A DNA stretch of 64,000 bases, from positions 1 through 64,000 of the forward strand of contig PABH01000051.1 of NCBI GenBank assembly GCA_002702705.1. Direction: 5' to 3'. The notes beneath the pieces were generated by a model. The model was not told the DNA's origin and ran no database searches. It saw only the letters and a program-made list of their open reading frames with translations. Shown here piece by piece: positions 52,463 through 62,479 of this stretch; positions within the stretch are counted from its first letter, which is position 1, and every line of letters starts with the position of its first letter. The stretch comes from Anaerolineaceae bacterium (GTDB lineage: Bacteria; Chloroflexota; Anaerolineae; Anaerolineales; Anaerolineaceae). The translations under genes were made by a program, and so were the position numbers.

Positions 52463-55312
52463 TTAATTAAATTGTTGTTGGTTCCCATTTGTAAATAATA
52501 TTCTCAAAATATTTAAAGCTGCTTTTTCTGGATAGAATGTTCTGGTTTTATAAAGCGCATTTATTTGCAGTTTTTTACGTAATTCACTATCTTCAATTAA
52601 GGATTTTAATGCATTTAACATTGCAGCAAATGAAGAAGTATCGATGATCAATCCATCAATACCGTGACGGACAATGCTTGTGGATCCTCCATTTTCAGGA
52701 ACAATTACAGCATTTCCACAAGCCATAGCTTCCAAAGCCGCCAAACCCATTGCTTGATGCGTAGAGCAATCAATAAAAATATCCGATTTCGACATCAAAG
52801 CAGATACTCTTTCCGGAGGAAGGAGACCATATATTTCCCACTCAAAATCCACTGGAAGCATTTGAAATGAGCGATCATTCAATGTCGTACCGTAAAGCAT
52901 GATGTTTACGCGGTTTCCATACATTTTTTTAATTTTCCGCAATAACAACATCGTTTTGTAAGGTGCACGGTAAGGAGATTCTGGACGAATCATAGCGACA
53001 ATATTCACTGTTTTTTGATTTTGAACTTCAAAGAATCCTTGTCTGGGTTGGAATAGATCTAATTCAAGGCTCACCCCAATATTTGCAGTGTCGACACCTA
53101 TTTTTTCCAAAATCATCTTTCTTGTCCAATCCGTTTTGGTAAAACGTATCAACTCGGGAAACTTATTGTATGAGTTCCATGCAACTCGATAATCTTCACT
53201 ATCTTCAAGATACATTAATGGTTCAAATCCTTGAATATAATAACCACGGAATAACTTTTCCGTATCCTTCTGTAAATCCTCCATCCAAGCAACAGTAGGA
53301 TTATAAGTGGCAACAATTGCGTCAAATTTATTTACTAAGAGTTGGAGATCTTTAATTTCACCGTAAATTATTGGAAGCTGCAAGTTTGGATAAGCAGATT
53401 TAAATCTGGCTTCATAATCCATTAAATTAAATAGGCAGACTTTAACACCCATTTTTTGCATCGCATATGCTTCACTAATAACAACATTACCCCCGCCACC
53501 CGCACTTGTAATCGGCAAAATAAACAAAATACTTTTACCGGCAAACAATGCTGAGCCCATTTTGATTGTTTCTTCGCGTTCCAAAACTATACTGTTAATC
53601 GCCCGGATTCCTTCTAACACCCTGCTTTTATGACAAAACGCAACGCCCTCTTTTACATAGTCTGCGCCATGTTTGTTCTTTAATTTTTCAAACGCCTGTT
53701 GTCCTAGTTTTTTGCGAAGATCATTGCTGTAACTTTTTGATTGGGCATGATAAATATAAACATCATCAGCTAATGCTAATTTCCACCCGGCTTTTCTCGC
53801 GCGCAAAGCAAAATCATCTTCTTCTCCATAACCCTTTCCAAAATTTTCCTCATCAAACATCCCGATTTCGTTAATTAAAGCGCTGCGAATCAACAAACAA
53901 AAGCCATTTAAAAAAGGCATATCCGGATAAACCTGTCCCGAATATTTTGTTACTAGCCTAGCCATTTCCTGAACAGATATTCCTTCCGGCAATTCATTGG
54001 CTGACCAATCGCCGTTTTCTTCTAACTTTGGAACAGACTGCCACGATGCTGTATTAGATAATGGGCCAACCATCCCAATTTCATTATCACTGTTTGCACA
54101 GGCAACCATACGATCAAGCCATTCTGTCGAAACAATCGTATCGCTATTTAATAACACTACAAAATCCGCGGAACTAACCTGCAAACCACGGTTGGCTGCG
54201 TAGGTATATCCTGTTGCTTCCTCACTACGGTAAAGTTCAGCTCCAATTTCTACCGCTTTCCGATTTAAAAAACTTGCAGTTTCTTGATTACTTCCATCAT
54301 CAATCAAGATTAGATGATAAGGCTGATTGGTATACAATATTACGGATTCAATACATTTTTTTACGTCTTCCAATGCATTGTGAATACATATAATAATATC
54401 TACAGGTTCTAGATGAGGGGAAACATCAAAATCCGGCAAGTTGATCGGGGCAATCTCTTTTGAAGAACCACGCATATCACCGTAAAGGTTAATCTCCAAA
54501 CCAATTCGTATTAATATTTTTTGAAAAAAACCTAAAAATCCACGTTCTTTAAAAACATTTAAGATTTTAAACATTTTTTTAAGTATTTTTTCCAAAAAAC
54601 CACCTTTTGGAATAACTTTATAACGTAGAGAGCGGATAAAATTCATTATTATCCATAGTTTCCCCCGCTGCAGATCATCATAAAAAATTTGCCATTCTTG
54701 ATTCTTTAATTGAGCTAAAGAAAGTTTATCTTTTAATTCTTGGTCATACCCTTTTTCAGATAACAAATAACTAAAATGTTGGTTCCGCTCCAAGTTTCTG
54801 GCGTTTTGATTTTTGTACTCAATTAAAAGATTCTGCCGGATATCAATCTCTCGTGATCGAACAAGTGCAATTTTCTGAGTTCGGGCAATAAAACTTGTGT
54901 TATCCAAAAGGCTTTTTTCATACTTTAACACTTTAAATTCCGAATAATCAGAGATAAAATCGAAATCTTCATAGTATCGAAGTTCAGCAAATCGATCAAT
55001 TAATTCAAAAAGATCCAATTGGTAATCTAAAAACTGTGCTTTTGGCATCAACAAATAAACAGCTTGAAAAGCGGAGAGATTTGTGTATACCTTTAGCAAA
55101 TCTCCAAATTTATCAGGTAAAACAATTAGTGAATTTGTTTTTTTATTTTCAGATAAATCATATTTTTTTAATGAAGTAATTTGATGAACTGAATTAATTC
55201 CCTTAAATTCAATCGATGAGAAAACCAAAGGAGATTGATCGTAAATATTTTGGACAAGTTGTTCTAAACATAACTGGATATTTTTAAAATAATCTCGATT
55301 TTCGGATTCCAT
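52463..55312 (-). CDS. Two-domain glycosyltransferase (GT2 + GT4), with extra N-terminus
   Basis: 949 residues. An N-terminal region (1-250) of unclear fold leads to a GT-A domain at about 300-565. It has VDIIICIHNALEDVKKCIES, LILIDDGSNQETA, VLLNSDTIVSTEWLDR, and the GT2 acidic GYGEEDDFALRARKAGW. A GT-B GT4 domain (about 595-945) has ILPITSAGGGGNVVISEAYA and GLAALEAMACGNAVIVPENGG (EX7E motif). The chain therefore may add two sugars in succession. It is closely similar to the 707-residue protein two genes upstream, which lacks most of the N-terminus. The operon probably makes a surface polysaccharide. Confidence 0.85.
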   Translation of the reverse strand: MESENRDYFKNIQLCLEQLVQNIYDQSPLVFSSIEFKGINSVHQITSLKKYDLSENKKTNSLIVLPDKFGDLLKVYTNLSAFQAVYLLMPKAQFLDYQLDLFELIDRFAELRYYEDFDFISDYSEFKVLKYEKSLLDNTSFIARTQKIALVRSREIDIRQNLLIEYKNQNARNLERNQHFSYLLSEKGYDQELKDKLSLAQLKNQEWQIFYDDLQRGKLWIIMNFIRSLRYKVIPKGGFLEKILKKMFKILNVFKERGFLGFFQKILIRIGLEINLYGDMRGSSKEIAPINLPDFDVSPHLEPVDIIICIHNALEDVKKCIESVILYTNQPYHLILIDDGSNQETASFLNRKAVEIGAELYRSEEATGYTYAANRGLQVSSADFVVLLNSDTIVSTEWLDRMVACANSDNEIGMVGPLSNTASWQSVPKLEENGDWSANELPEGISVQEMARLVTKYSGQVYPDMPFLNGFCLLIRSALINEIGMFDEENFGKGYGEEDDFALRARKAGWKLALADDVYIYHAQSKSYSNDLRKKLGQQAFEKLKNKHGADYVKEGVAFCHKSRVLEGIRAINSIVLEREETIKMGSALFAGKSILFILPITSAGGGGNVVISEAYAMQKMGVKVCLFNLMDYEARFKSAYPNLQLPIIYGEIKDLQLLVNKFDAIVATYNPTVAWMEDLQKDTEKLFRGYYIQGFEPLMYLEDSEDYRVAWNSYNKFPELIRFTKTDWTRKMILEKIGVDTANIGVSLELDLFQPRQGFFEVQNQKTVNIVAMIRPESPYRAPYKTMLLLRKIKKMYGNRVNIMLYGTTLNDRSFQMLPVDFEWEIYGLLPPERVSALMSKSDIFIDCSTHQAMGLAALEAMACGNAVIVPENGGSTSIVRHGIDGLIIDTSSFAAMLNALKSLIEDSELRKKLQINALYKTRTFYPEKAALNILRILFTNGNQQQFN

Positions 55313-55319
55313 AAATTCC

Positions 55320-56378
55320 TTATGATAATAAAATATCTTGAATGGTCTTATAGATTCTCGTGATATTTTTTCGAATCGTATGTTGGTTTAATAAATCGAA
55401 ATAAACAGATTTTTTTATATTGTTTCTTAATACAGAATTTTCAATTAATTCGATGAAACTTGCTTCCCAATCTTGTAAATTTTCAGCCAAGAATCCGTTC
55501 TCTCCGGGGCGGATAACCTTCTGATATTCCTCAATCTTGGAAAAGATACCAGCTGCTTGGATCGCAGCATAATCCAAAAACTTTATATACGATTTTGCTT
55601 TATTAAACTCGTAGTCCTTAAATGGTGAAATTCCTATATCCCAATTAACCGTGGATGTAAACCATGACATAAACAAAGGATATTCATAATTTTCAGGATT
55701 TGTGGGTATGTTATAAATCGGAAAATCGATTTTGTTGTTTTCTAATATCTCTGGGGTTACAGCCCCAAGTAACTCAAACCGAATTCTGCTGCCAAATTTT
55801 TGATGCAAATTGGATAATACCGGTAACACCATTTCAAGATCATCCTTATGAGTTAGTGTTCCCATATAACCAATCCGAACCACTTCATTTACAACTGGCT
55901 GAATCTTCATCCCACAAATTAATCGTTCATCCATAAAATTCGGCAGAACTTGAACAGCATCATTCCAAGATTTGTATTTGTTTTTCAGAAAATCCGTTGT
56001 TACTAATAAGGAATCCGCGTTCTGTAAAAAAAACTCAAAAACTTCAATATGCCTTGAGGTTGGGAAGTCCTTACGCACAGCCTGTAATGCAAAAAAATCA
56101 TCATCAAATGCGTATACAAATTTAGCATGCACTTCTTTTATTTTATCGATCAAAATTTTAGCATATTCCAAATTAATATCCGGACGCCAAAAACGATCAA
56201 CAATGACGACTTGAGTTGAATCTAAAATATCATCATAAGTGACAGAATCGGTAACTATCAGTTTACTACTTAATAATGGATGGTAAAGAGGGCGTAATAA
56301 CCGGATATAAGCGCTACCGTGTGGTCGAAAATCGATCCCATATTCGGGTATGATATGAACCCTGATTTTATTTTCCAT
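55320..56378 (-). CDS. Glycosyltransferase, GT-B fold
   Basis: 352 residues. RVHIIPEYGIDFRPHGSAYIRL, FVYAFDDDFFALQAVRKDF, RIGYMGTLTHKDDLEMVLPV and GISPFKDYEFNKAKSYIKFLDYAA are typical of GT4/GT1-like glycosyltransferases in polysaccharide loci. A TTG at 56402 would overlap the preceding gene; the ATG at 56378 is preferred. It lies between two paralogous GT2-GT4 genes. Donor and acceptor are unknown. Confidence 0.8.
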   Translation of the reverse strand: MENKIRVHIIPEYGIDFRPHGSAYIRLLRPLYHPLLSSKLIVTDSVTYDDILDSTQVVIVDRFWRPDINLEYAKILIDKIKEVHAKFVYAFDDDFFALQAVRKDFPTSRHIEVFEFFLQNADSLLVTTDFLKNKYKSWNDAVQVLPNFMDERLICGMKIQPVVNEVVRIGYMGTLTHKDDLEMVLPVLSNLHQKFGSRIRFELLGAVTPEILENNKIDFPIYNIPTNPENYEYPLFMSWFTSTVNWDIGISPFKDYEFNKAKSYIKFLDYAAIQAAGIFSKIEEYQKVIRPGENGFLAENLQDWEASFIELIENSVLRNNIKKSVYFDLLNQHTIRKNITRIYKTIQDILLS

Positions 56379-56391
56379 GAAAGTAAAGCCC

Positions 56392-58515
56392 TTAACCTTC
56401 AAATAATCCAGATAACAGGTTAAATGATACCACTTCTGGGTAATATTGTTGTACGCTTAATAACGCCCGGTTTTGAATCTCTGCTCTTTTCTGATGGTTT
56501 TCTATTAAAAAACGGAGTTGCTTCATTATCTCTGATTCCACCTTGGTATCCACCAAATAACCATTTTGTCCGTGATTTATAAAAGTATCGGCACCGCCTT
56601 CTATTGGAGCAATTACGGCGCAACCACATGCCATTGCTTCCAGGGCAGTCAACCCCATCGCTTGGTAAGTGGAAAAATCTACAAAAATATCCGTTTCGTT
56701 TAATAGAAATGCAACTTGTTCTGGCGCAAGTAATCCATACAATTTCCAGGGAAATTCAATCTCCATTGATTGGAATAAATGGTTTGTAGCCGGTGTTCCG
56801 AAAATATTTATCTCAACCATCCCTCGATACTGATCGGATATTTTCTTAAGTATCTTCATCGTTAGGCCGGGTTGACGATATTCTGTTTCCGGTCGGATCA
56901 TCGCAGCAATTTGAATGGGCCCATTAGGCCAATCCTTCTTCGGGGTAGGACGAGGCAAAAACAAATCCACATCAAAATCACAACCAACAACCATAGCTTG
57001 TTTCCCGGTCTCATCCAAAACAATATCACGATTCCAATTCGTTTTTGTAAAACAAATCAGATTTTCAAATAGAGTATATGATTTCAAAGCTTGCTCGTAT
57101 TCTTTCGAACCTTTAGAAAACATTCGTGGTTCGAAATCTTGAATATAATACCCTTTTTTTATATTTTCCAAATTCCTCAACCATTCAACGGTATGGTATG
57201 CCGTTGCAATTACAGCATCAAAGTGCTCACAAATTTTGGGCAAGTTTTCCTTTTCACCATAAATTACGGGAAGTAATAATCCAGGGTATGATTGCTCAAA
57301 TTGTCCTCGATGTCCTTCTAAATTAAAAATCGAGACCTCAACCCCCATTTTTTGCATTGCGACTCCTTCCGACAGGATGATATTTCCTCCTCCAAAGGCT
57401 TTCGCGATAGGCAATAGAAACAAAACTTTCTTACCGATAAATTCCCCCCTCCCTTTTTGAATAATCTTTTCACGTTCCCAAAGAAACGCTGACTTCGCTC
57501 GAATTCCATTTAACACCCGGTCCGTCAGACAATATAACACTCCTTCATCAATAATACCCTGACCGTGTTTATTTACTAAAATTTTTCCTGATTGAGCACT
57601 GAGTTGCTTGCGCTTTTCCGAACTGTAACTTTTTGACTGGGCATGGAAGATATAAACATCGTCTGCCAAGGCCATCTTCCAACCAGCTTTCCTGGCTCGA
57701 AGCACATAATCATCCTCTTCTCCATATCCTTGACCAAAATTTTCTTCGTCAAAATACCCGATTGATTCAATTACTGCACGTTTTATCATCAAACAGAAGC
57801 CATTTAATAATGGCATATAAGGATACATCTGTGCGGAATTTCTTGAGATTAAGATTCCCATGTCAAAAACATCGATTCCGGAAGGTAATGGATTGGCTGC
57901 CCAATCACCATCTTCTTCGATTTTTGGAATGGATTGCCATGAAGCTGTATTGGACAAGGGACCAACAATGCCAATTTCATCTTGATGATTAGCACATTGA
58001 GTCAATCGATCAATCCACTGATCGGTAACAATGGTATCGCTATTTAATAGCACCACAAAATCCGCTGATGATGCCCGCATTCCGCGATTTGCTGCATATG
58101 TATAGCCAGTTCCGATATCGCTGCGTAATAGTGTGGCTTCGTGTTTTTTACTAAATTCTTCTAAATATTTTTGTGTTTCTATCCCGCTGCCATCATCAAT
58201 TAAGATTAGTTTATATGGGGATGAAGTGTTTTCAACAACAGATGTTAAACATCGTTTTACATCATCCAATGCATTGTGAACACAAACGACAATATCCACA
58301 CTTTGAGTATGTTGTTTTATAGCCTCCTGATCACGTTTGACTGCCTGTAAAGAATTTATGACTTTTTGATGATTTTTCCTGAACCGAAAAAGAACATTTC
58401 CTTTAATTAACAATAGAGTTCTTTTAACTTTCATAACAACGCGCCGTAAAGTTTCTTTAATCCCTGCTGTTTTTATTATATAAAAGAAGTGATTAACATA
58501 ATATCGTATTTTCAA
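56392..58515 (-). CDS. Two-domain glycosyltransferase (GT2 + GT4), paralogue
   Basis: 707 residues. A basic N-terminus (1-65) leads to GT2 (about 70-325): VDIVVCVHNALDDVKRCLTS, LILIDDGSGIETQ, VLLNSDTIVTDQWIDR and GYGEEDDYVLRARKAGW. GT4 (about 360-705) follows: LLPIAKAFGGGNIILSEGVA and GLTALEAMACGCAVIAPIEGG. The start is a TTG at 58515 with GAGG 5 nt upstream; the first ATG would remove 27 residues of a plausible head. The same domain order as the 949-residue gene indicates duplication. Confidence 0.87.
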   Translation of the reverse strand: MKIRYYVNHFFYIIKTAGIKETLRRVVMKVKRTLLLIKGNVLFRFRKNHQKVINSLQAVKRDQEAIKQHTQSVDIVVCVHNALDDVKRCLTSVVENTSSPYKLILIDDGSGIETQKYLEEFSKKHEATLLRSDIGTGYTYAANRGMRASSADFVVLLNSDTIVTDQWIDRLTQCANHQDEIGIVGPLSNTASWQSIPKIEEDGDWAANPLPSGIDVFDMGILISRNSAQMYPYMPLLNGFCLMIKRAVIESIGYFDEENFGQGYGEEDDYVLRARKAGWKMALADDVYIFHAQSKSYSSEKRKQLSAQSGKILVNKHGQGIIDEGVLYCLTDRVLNGIRAKSAFLWEREKIIQKGRGEFIGKKVLFLLPIAKAFGGGNIILSEGVAMQKMGVEVSIFNLEGHRGQFEQSYPGLLLPVIYGEKENLPKICEHFDAVIATAYHTVEWLRNLENIKKGYYIQDFEPRMFSKGSKEYEQALKSYTLFENLICFTKTNWNRDIVLDETGKQAMVVGCDFDVDLFLPRPTPKKDWPNGPIQIAAMIRPETEYRQPGLTMKILKKISDQYRGMVEINIFGTPATNHLFQSMEIEFPWKLYGLLAPEQVAFLLNETDIFVDFSTYQAMGLTALEAMACGCAVIAPIEGGADTFINHGQNGYLVDTKVESEIMKQLRFLIENHQKRAEIQNRALLSVQQYYPEVVSFNLLSGLFEG

Positions 58516-58544
58516 CTAATCCTCGATAAATTGACATTTTTTAT

Positions 58545-60095
58545 TTACTTGCTTTCGCAATTTTTTTCTAGATTTGGAGACATATACAAACCAGGTTCAA
58601 TATTAATATAATTAGCAACTAAATATTCATCTAATCGCTTTAAATATTCCCGAGTATCATAATGATCCCAAACAACCATCTCTTTTCGAATAACAATGGC
58701 ATTGATATCTGGTTGTTTTAAATCTATCAGAATATCATCCAAAGCAACTTCAGCTACCCATGGCCATAAATAAGTATATTTAGAGATGAATTTATAATCC
58801 GTATACCAATAAAAGTATAATTGTGATGGATAAAACCCAACCAACACATTGTTTTGTTCGCAGGTTAATTCATTTAGTTCATCTTTTAATTCTAAAATAT
58901 ATGAAAAGTTGTTTTTATAATTATACTTTTCAAAGTTATGAACTATACTTGTAAACACGCGAAGACTGATTCCACTAATTATAAGCAAAACCAATATAGA
59001 TACTCCTTGATATACTTTTCTTGGTTTTAAAGATTTCCAAACCTCAAAGCTACAAAACAATGAAATAATAAAAACTGCTAAGAGCACAAATGGTTGAGCT
59101 CGAAATCCCCATGGATTAATTACCAATGTTGCAGCCAAAAAAAGATAGACAAACAAACCAGATAAAAACTTTTTATGTAACAAATAAATTAAAACGATTA
59201 GAATACTGACAATCCGATATATCCCACCTGTGAAAAACCAACGATCAAAGTCCGTATAATTAAAAGTAATTGGTCGAAAAATATCAAAATTCCACCAAAC
59301 CGGATTAAATAAATCAAACGCTGTTCTAATAAATTTCCAAATATCAAGGAAACGATTCGGATTTGTGTACACATATTTTGAATAAATAGCAGTATTAAAA
59401 TGGATCGCCTGAGAATAAAATGCTTGAAATGAGTTTGTAATAATTAGAAATATAAGAAAAAAAAACACAAATCCTAAACCCAAAAAAAAGATTTTTACTC
59501 CTGCTTTAAAATGATCGATTGTGATAAAAATCCCTGCCACGAATATTGGATAAATTGCTAAAGGATCTGACATAATGGCGATAAAAGAAAACACAACGAT
59601 TGTAATAATATTAATAAAGTTTAATCTCTCTCGTTTAACAAATGCGTTTAAAACTAAAATAAACACAACCAATAAGGAAATAGCACAAAAAGCATTATAT
59701 AGAACCATATTTCCCAGATACATCACACGTAAAACACTCCAAATCAAGCTTGTGATCCCGATCGGAAGATAATTTTTTGTTAATTTTGCACACCAAATTA
59801 ACGACACTAATTGAAATAGTAATACAGATAATCGAGAAAAAAACAGTGATTTTCCAAAAATACTAACAACAAATGCCATCAAATAATAAGTAAAAGGAAA
59901 GTGATGGGTAAATACGTCTTTATAAAGGATTTTTCCTTGGGTTATAAAAGCGCCTGTTACGAGATTATCTGCCTCGTCATCAAAAACTCCTATATAAAGG
60001 GTAACAATACCTAGGGCTAACGAAAAGCAAAATAATACCCAACCTAATATTTTTTCAATTTCAATTTCTTTTTTTACTTTAAAATTCAGCACCAT
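58545..60095 (-). CDS. GT-C membrane glycosyltransferase
   Basis: 516 residues with about 11-12 transmembrane helices. The first extracytoplasmic loop has FDDEADNLVTGAFITQGKILY followed by KDVFTHHFPFTYYLMAFVVS. This is the acidic loop of GT-C (PMT/ArnT/GT39-like) enzymes that use lipid-linked sugars. A C-terminal soluble part (about 400-516) follows. It is the first gene of the four-gene minus-strand operon that ends at the terminator at 52408. Sequence is markedly AT-rich. Confidence 0.78.
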   Translation of the reverse strand: MVLNFKVKKEIEIEKILGWVLFCFSLALGIVTLYIGVFDDEADNLVTGAFITQGKILYKDVFTHHFPFTYYLMAFVVSIFGKSLFFSRLSVLLFQLVSLIWCAKLTKNYLPIGITSLIWSVLRVMYLGNMVLYNAFCAISLLVVFILVLNAFVKRERLNFINIITIVVFSFIAIMSDPLAIYPIFVAGIFITIDHFKAGVKIFFLGLGFVFFFLIFLIITNSFQAFYSQAIHFNTAIYSKYVYTNPNRFLDIWKFIRTAFDLFNPVWWNFDIFRPITFNYTDFDRWFFTGGIYRIVSILIVLIYLLHKKFLSGLFVYLFLAATLVINPWGFRAQPFVLLAVFIISLFCSFEVWKSLKPRKVYQGVSILVLLIISGISLRVFTSIVHNFEKYNYKNNFSYILELKDELNELTCEQNNVLVGFYPSQLYFYWYTDYKFISKYTYLWPWVAEVALDDILIDLKQPDINAIVIRKEMVVWDHYDTREYLKRLDEYLVANYINIEPGLYMSPNLEKNCESK

Positions 60096-60392
60096 ATAAA
60101 GATTACTCTCTTAATTTTTATACATTTGTGATTACAAAATTATATTGATATTAAAACTTTTTTAGTCTATTTTTTTCTTCGATTAATCTGATTTTTTAAA
60201 TTGACTAATTTTGTCATGACCAATTTCGACTAAAATACGATTATACTAAACTTGTAAGTGATGGACTATGTATATTCTTCTTTATATTTTTATTGAACAA
60301 TTGAGGTGTATGGTAAAGTTATTAGCAGATCAAGAATTATCAAATTGGTATCTTACTCAATTTGATTAGTAATTGCAGGAGAATATTATTTG
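60096..60392. other. AT-rich divergent region
   Basis: The sequence between the membrane glycosyltransferase and the first methyltransferase gene is very AT-rich. Many promoter-like hexamers occur on both strands and none can be chosen. AGGAG at 60377-60381 is the ribosome site of the methyltransferase. Confidence 0.4.
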
Positions 60393-61208
60393 ATGGAAAA
60401 TACTAATTTTAAAATGGGAGAACGATTCATCCCTTCAATCAAGGAATGGCCTGAAGATAGTCGAAAAATGTTTTTGGCGAATTATGTATGGGCCAGTCAA
60501 TTTGTTGAAGATAAAATAATTCTTGACTGTGCTTGCGGCTCTGGTTATGGTTCTGATATTCTATCAAACCGAGCCAACCAAGTTATTGGTGCTGATGTTG
60601 ATTTTGGAATTATTAATTACGCCAAGAAAAACTATCCAAAGTCAAATATCCAATTTCACAACTTTTCATCAATTGCAATACCATATCCAGATAATTACTT
60701 TGATGTGATTGTATCCTTTGATACGATTGAGCATGTGATTGATGATGATAAAATGCTTTTAGAATTTAAGAGAGTGACAAAACCTGATGGAATAATAATT
60801 ATTTCAACACCCTTACGATATTACAGAATTGATCAAGGGGATAAAGAATTATTTGATAATACACATATACGTGAATATTCTGCTTATGAGTGGTGTAATC
60901 TTCTAACACATTTTTTTCAACATGGAGATTTTTTCTCTCGAGATAGTGATTTTAATTTTCATAAAATTAACCCCGAAAATTATAGTGGTTCACCTTTTGA
61001 GGTAGGGCACGTGATTTTATACAATCGTTTTTTAAATGAAAACACAATTAATCAAATTAAACATAAGATCTCTGTACATTTGACAATAAAAATAAAAGAT
61101 TTAGAAAAAGAATTATTTTTTTGCCAAGAAGAATTAAAAAAATTAAATTCATTTAAGAATTTACTTAAATTAATGATAAAAAAGATTCAGCGTAAGTTTT
61201 TTTCTTAA
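60393..61208 (+). CDS. Class I SAM-dependent methyltransferase, first
   Basis: 271 residues. Motif I is ILDCACGSGYGSDILS, an acidic strand end VIGADVDFGII, motif II DVIVSFDTIEHVIDDDKML and motif III VTKPDGIIIISTP: a complete methyltransferase_11/25 domain (about 35-180). A Lys-rich C-terminal coiled coil follows (EKELFFCQEELKKL). The ATG at 60393 has AGGAG 11 nt upstream. Surface-glycan methyltransferases often sit at such loci; the substrate is unknown. Confidence 0.82.
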   Translation: MENTNFKMGERFIPSIKEWPEDSRKMFLANYVWASQFVEDKIILDCACGSGYGSDILSNRANQVIGADVDFGIINYAKKNYPKSNIQFHNFSSIAIPYPDNYFDVIVSFDTIEHVIDDDKMLLEFKRVTKPDGIIIISTPLRYYRIDQGDKELFDNTHIREYSAYEWCNLLTHFFQHGDFFSRDSDFNFHKINPENYSGSPFEVGHVILYNRFLNENTINQIKHKISVHLTIKIKDLEKELFFCQEELKKLNSFKNLLKLMIKKIQRKFFS

Positions 61209-61257
61209 ATTAAAATTTATAATCAAACAAATATTTACGATTGATTGGAGTTTTTGA

Positions 61258-62196
61258 ATGTTATCAAACAACATTTCTTGGACAGTTGACGAAATAACAG
61301 ACAATGGAGAAAGAGTTACCCATCTTAATAAAGACAGCGTATATTATGCCCATTTATCGATTTATGATTTTGGGCTTCAATTCTGTCGAAATAAAATCGT
61401 TTTAGATGCAGGCTGCGGATCTGGTTATGGTTCGGATTATATGGCTAAAAATGGGGCAGATTTTGTGTATGGCATCGATATTAGTGAAAAAGCTATAGAA
61501 TTTAATAAATTCAATTTTAAGAAAGATAATCTAATTTTTAAAACTATGGATTTAAGCAATATTACAGAGTTTGAGGCTGAAACCTTTGATTTTATTTTTT
61601 CATCAAATGCATTAGAACATATTTTAGATGTAAACCACTTTTTTTATACCGCCAGTAATCTCTTAAAGCCAGATGGGATTATTATGATCGCTGTTCCCCC
61701 AATCACTGACAATCGACTTTTATATCTAAATGTAACAAATCCTTATCATTTAAATTTATGGAGTCCAAAACAATGGGCACATTCTTTAAATACTTATTTT
61801 TCGGAAGTTAATTGTTATTTACATGGTGTTATTCATATTGGAAAGGATTTTAGACCAGAACATTTTACTGAAAAAATCTTAACCACAAAAGATTTTGTTT
61901 TTAAGAAATGTTCAATCGAAGAAATGTATAAAAAATTTACACTAACTTCTATCTTTGTTGCAAAAAAATCTCAAGTACAATCTGTTTTTCAGCTACAAAA
62001 ATTGAAATTTATTGATGATTCATTTTCAAGATTAAATGGTGAAATTGACGAAAAAACAAAAGAAAGATTAAAAGAATATTTCCTAATGACTGAAACCCCA
62101 TTTATTAAACCCTCTAAAAACAAAACGAATAGTGTTATATTAACAAAAATAAAAAGAAAACTAATTAAGCTTTTAGAAAGAATTAAAAGAATTTAG
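61258..62196 (+). CDS. Class I SAM-dependent methyltransferase, second
   Basis: 312 residues. Motif I VLDAGCGSGYGSDYMAKNGA, VYGIDISEKAIEF, motif II DFIFSSNALEHILDVNHF and motif III LLKPDGIIMIAVPPITD. It is related to the preceding gene (shared GCGSGYGSD core) but diverged in the C-terminal half, which ends in a Lys-rich tail. GGAG stands about 8 nt before the ATG. It is cotranscribed with the first methyltransferase. Confidence 0.82.
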   Translation: MLSNNISWTVDEITDNGERVTHLNKDSVYYAHLSIYDFGLQFCRNKIVLDAGCGSGYGSDYMAKNGADFVYGIDISEKAIEFNKFNFKKDNLIFKTMDLSNITEFEAETFDFIFSSNALEHILDVNHFFYTASNLLKPDGIIMIAVPPITDNRLLYLNVTNPYHLNLWSPKQWAHSLNTYFSEVNCYLHGVIHIGKDFRPEHFTEKILTTKDFVFKKCSIEEMYKKFTLTSIFVAKKSQVQSVFQLQKLKFIDDSFSRLNGEIDEKTKERLKEYFLMTETPFIKPSKNKTNSVILTKIKRKLIKLLERIKRI

Positions 62197-62327
62197 CCTT
62201 TTCGATTTGATTAACTCCCCACATTACAAAATAGAATGATTATATAACATCGATAATTTAACAGAGGTCTTGGATAAGTATCTAATTTGTTGGATTTCCT
62301 TGCAAGTAAATCTACGTTAGTGCAAAA
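62197..62327. other. Junction between the glycan island and IS21
   Basis: No gene is seen. The sequence changes from AT-rich to a more balanced composition just before the IS terminal repeats. The exact IS end is probably near 62321 (TGCAAAATCCGG). Confidence 0.4.
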
Positions 62328-62396
62328 TCCGGAGCATGTCGCACACTGAATTCGGAACAAGCCGCACAGTGAATCCGGGGCATGCCGCACACTTAT
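62328..62396. repeat. Three 23-nt terminal repeats of the IS21 element
   Basis: The units at 62328-62350, 62351-62373 and 62374-62396 share TCCGG(A/G)GCATG(T/C)CGCACA and end in GTGAA, CTGAA or CTTAT. They read on one strand at an exact 23-nt period. Such arrays are IstA binding sites at IS21 ends. Confidence 0.8.
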
Positions 62397-62479
62397 TAGG
62401 CGGATAAAAAGGGGAGAAAAAACACTGGTTGATACAAAACTATGGCAAGCTTACTACTTGAAAAACAAGGAGGTGAGCG

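Noticed and set aside
62328-62396. Iterons of a plasmid origin
   Set aside because: The 23-nt repeats lie just before istA and match the multiple terminal repeats of IS21 elements; no replication gene is present.
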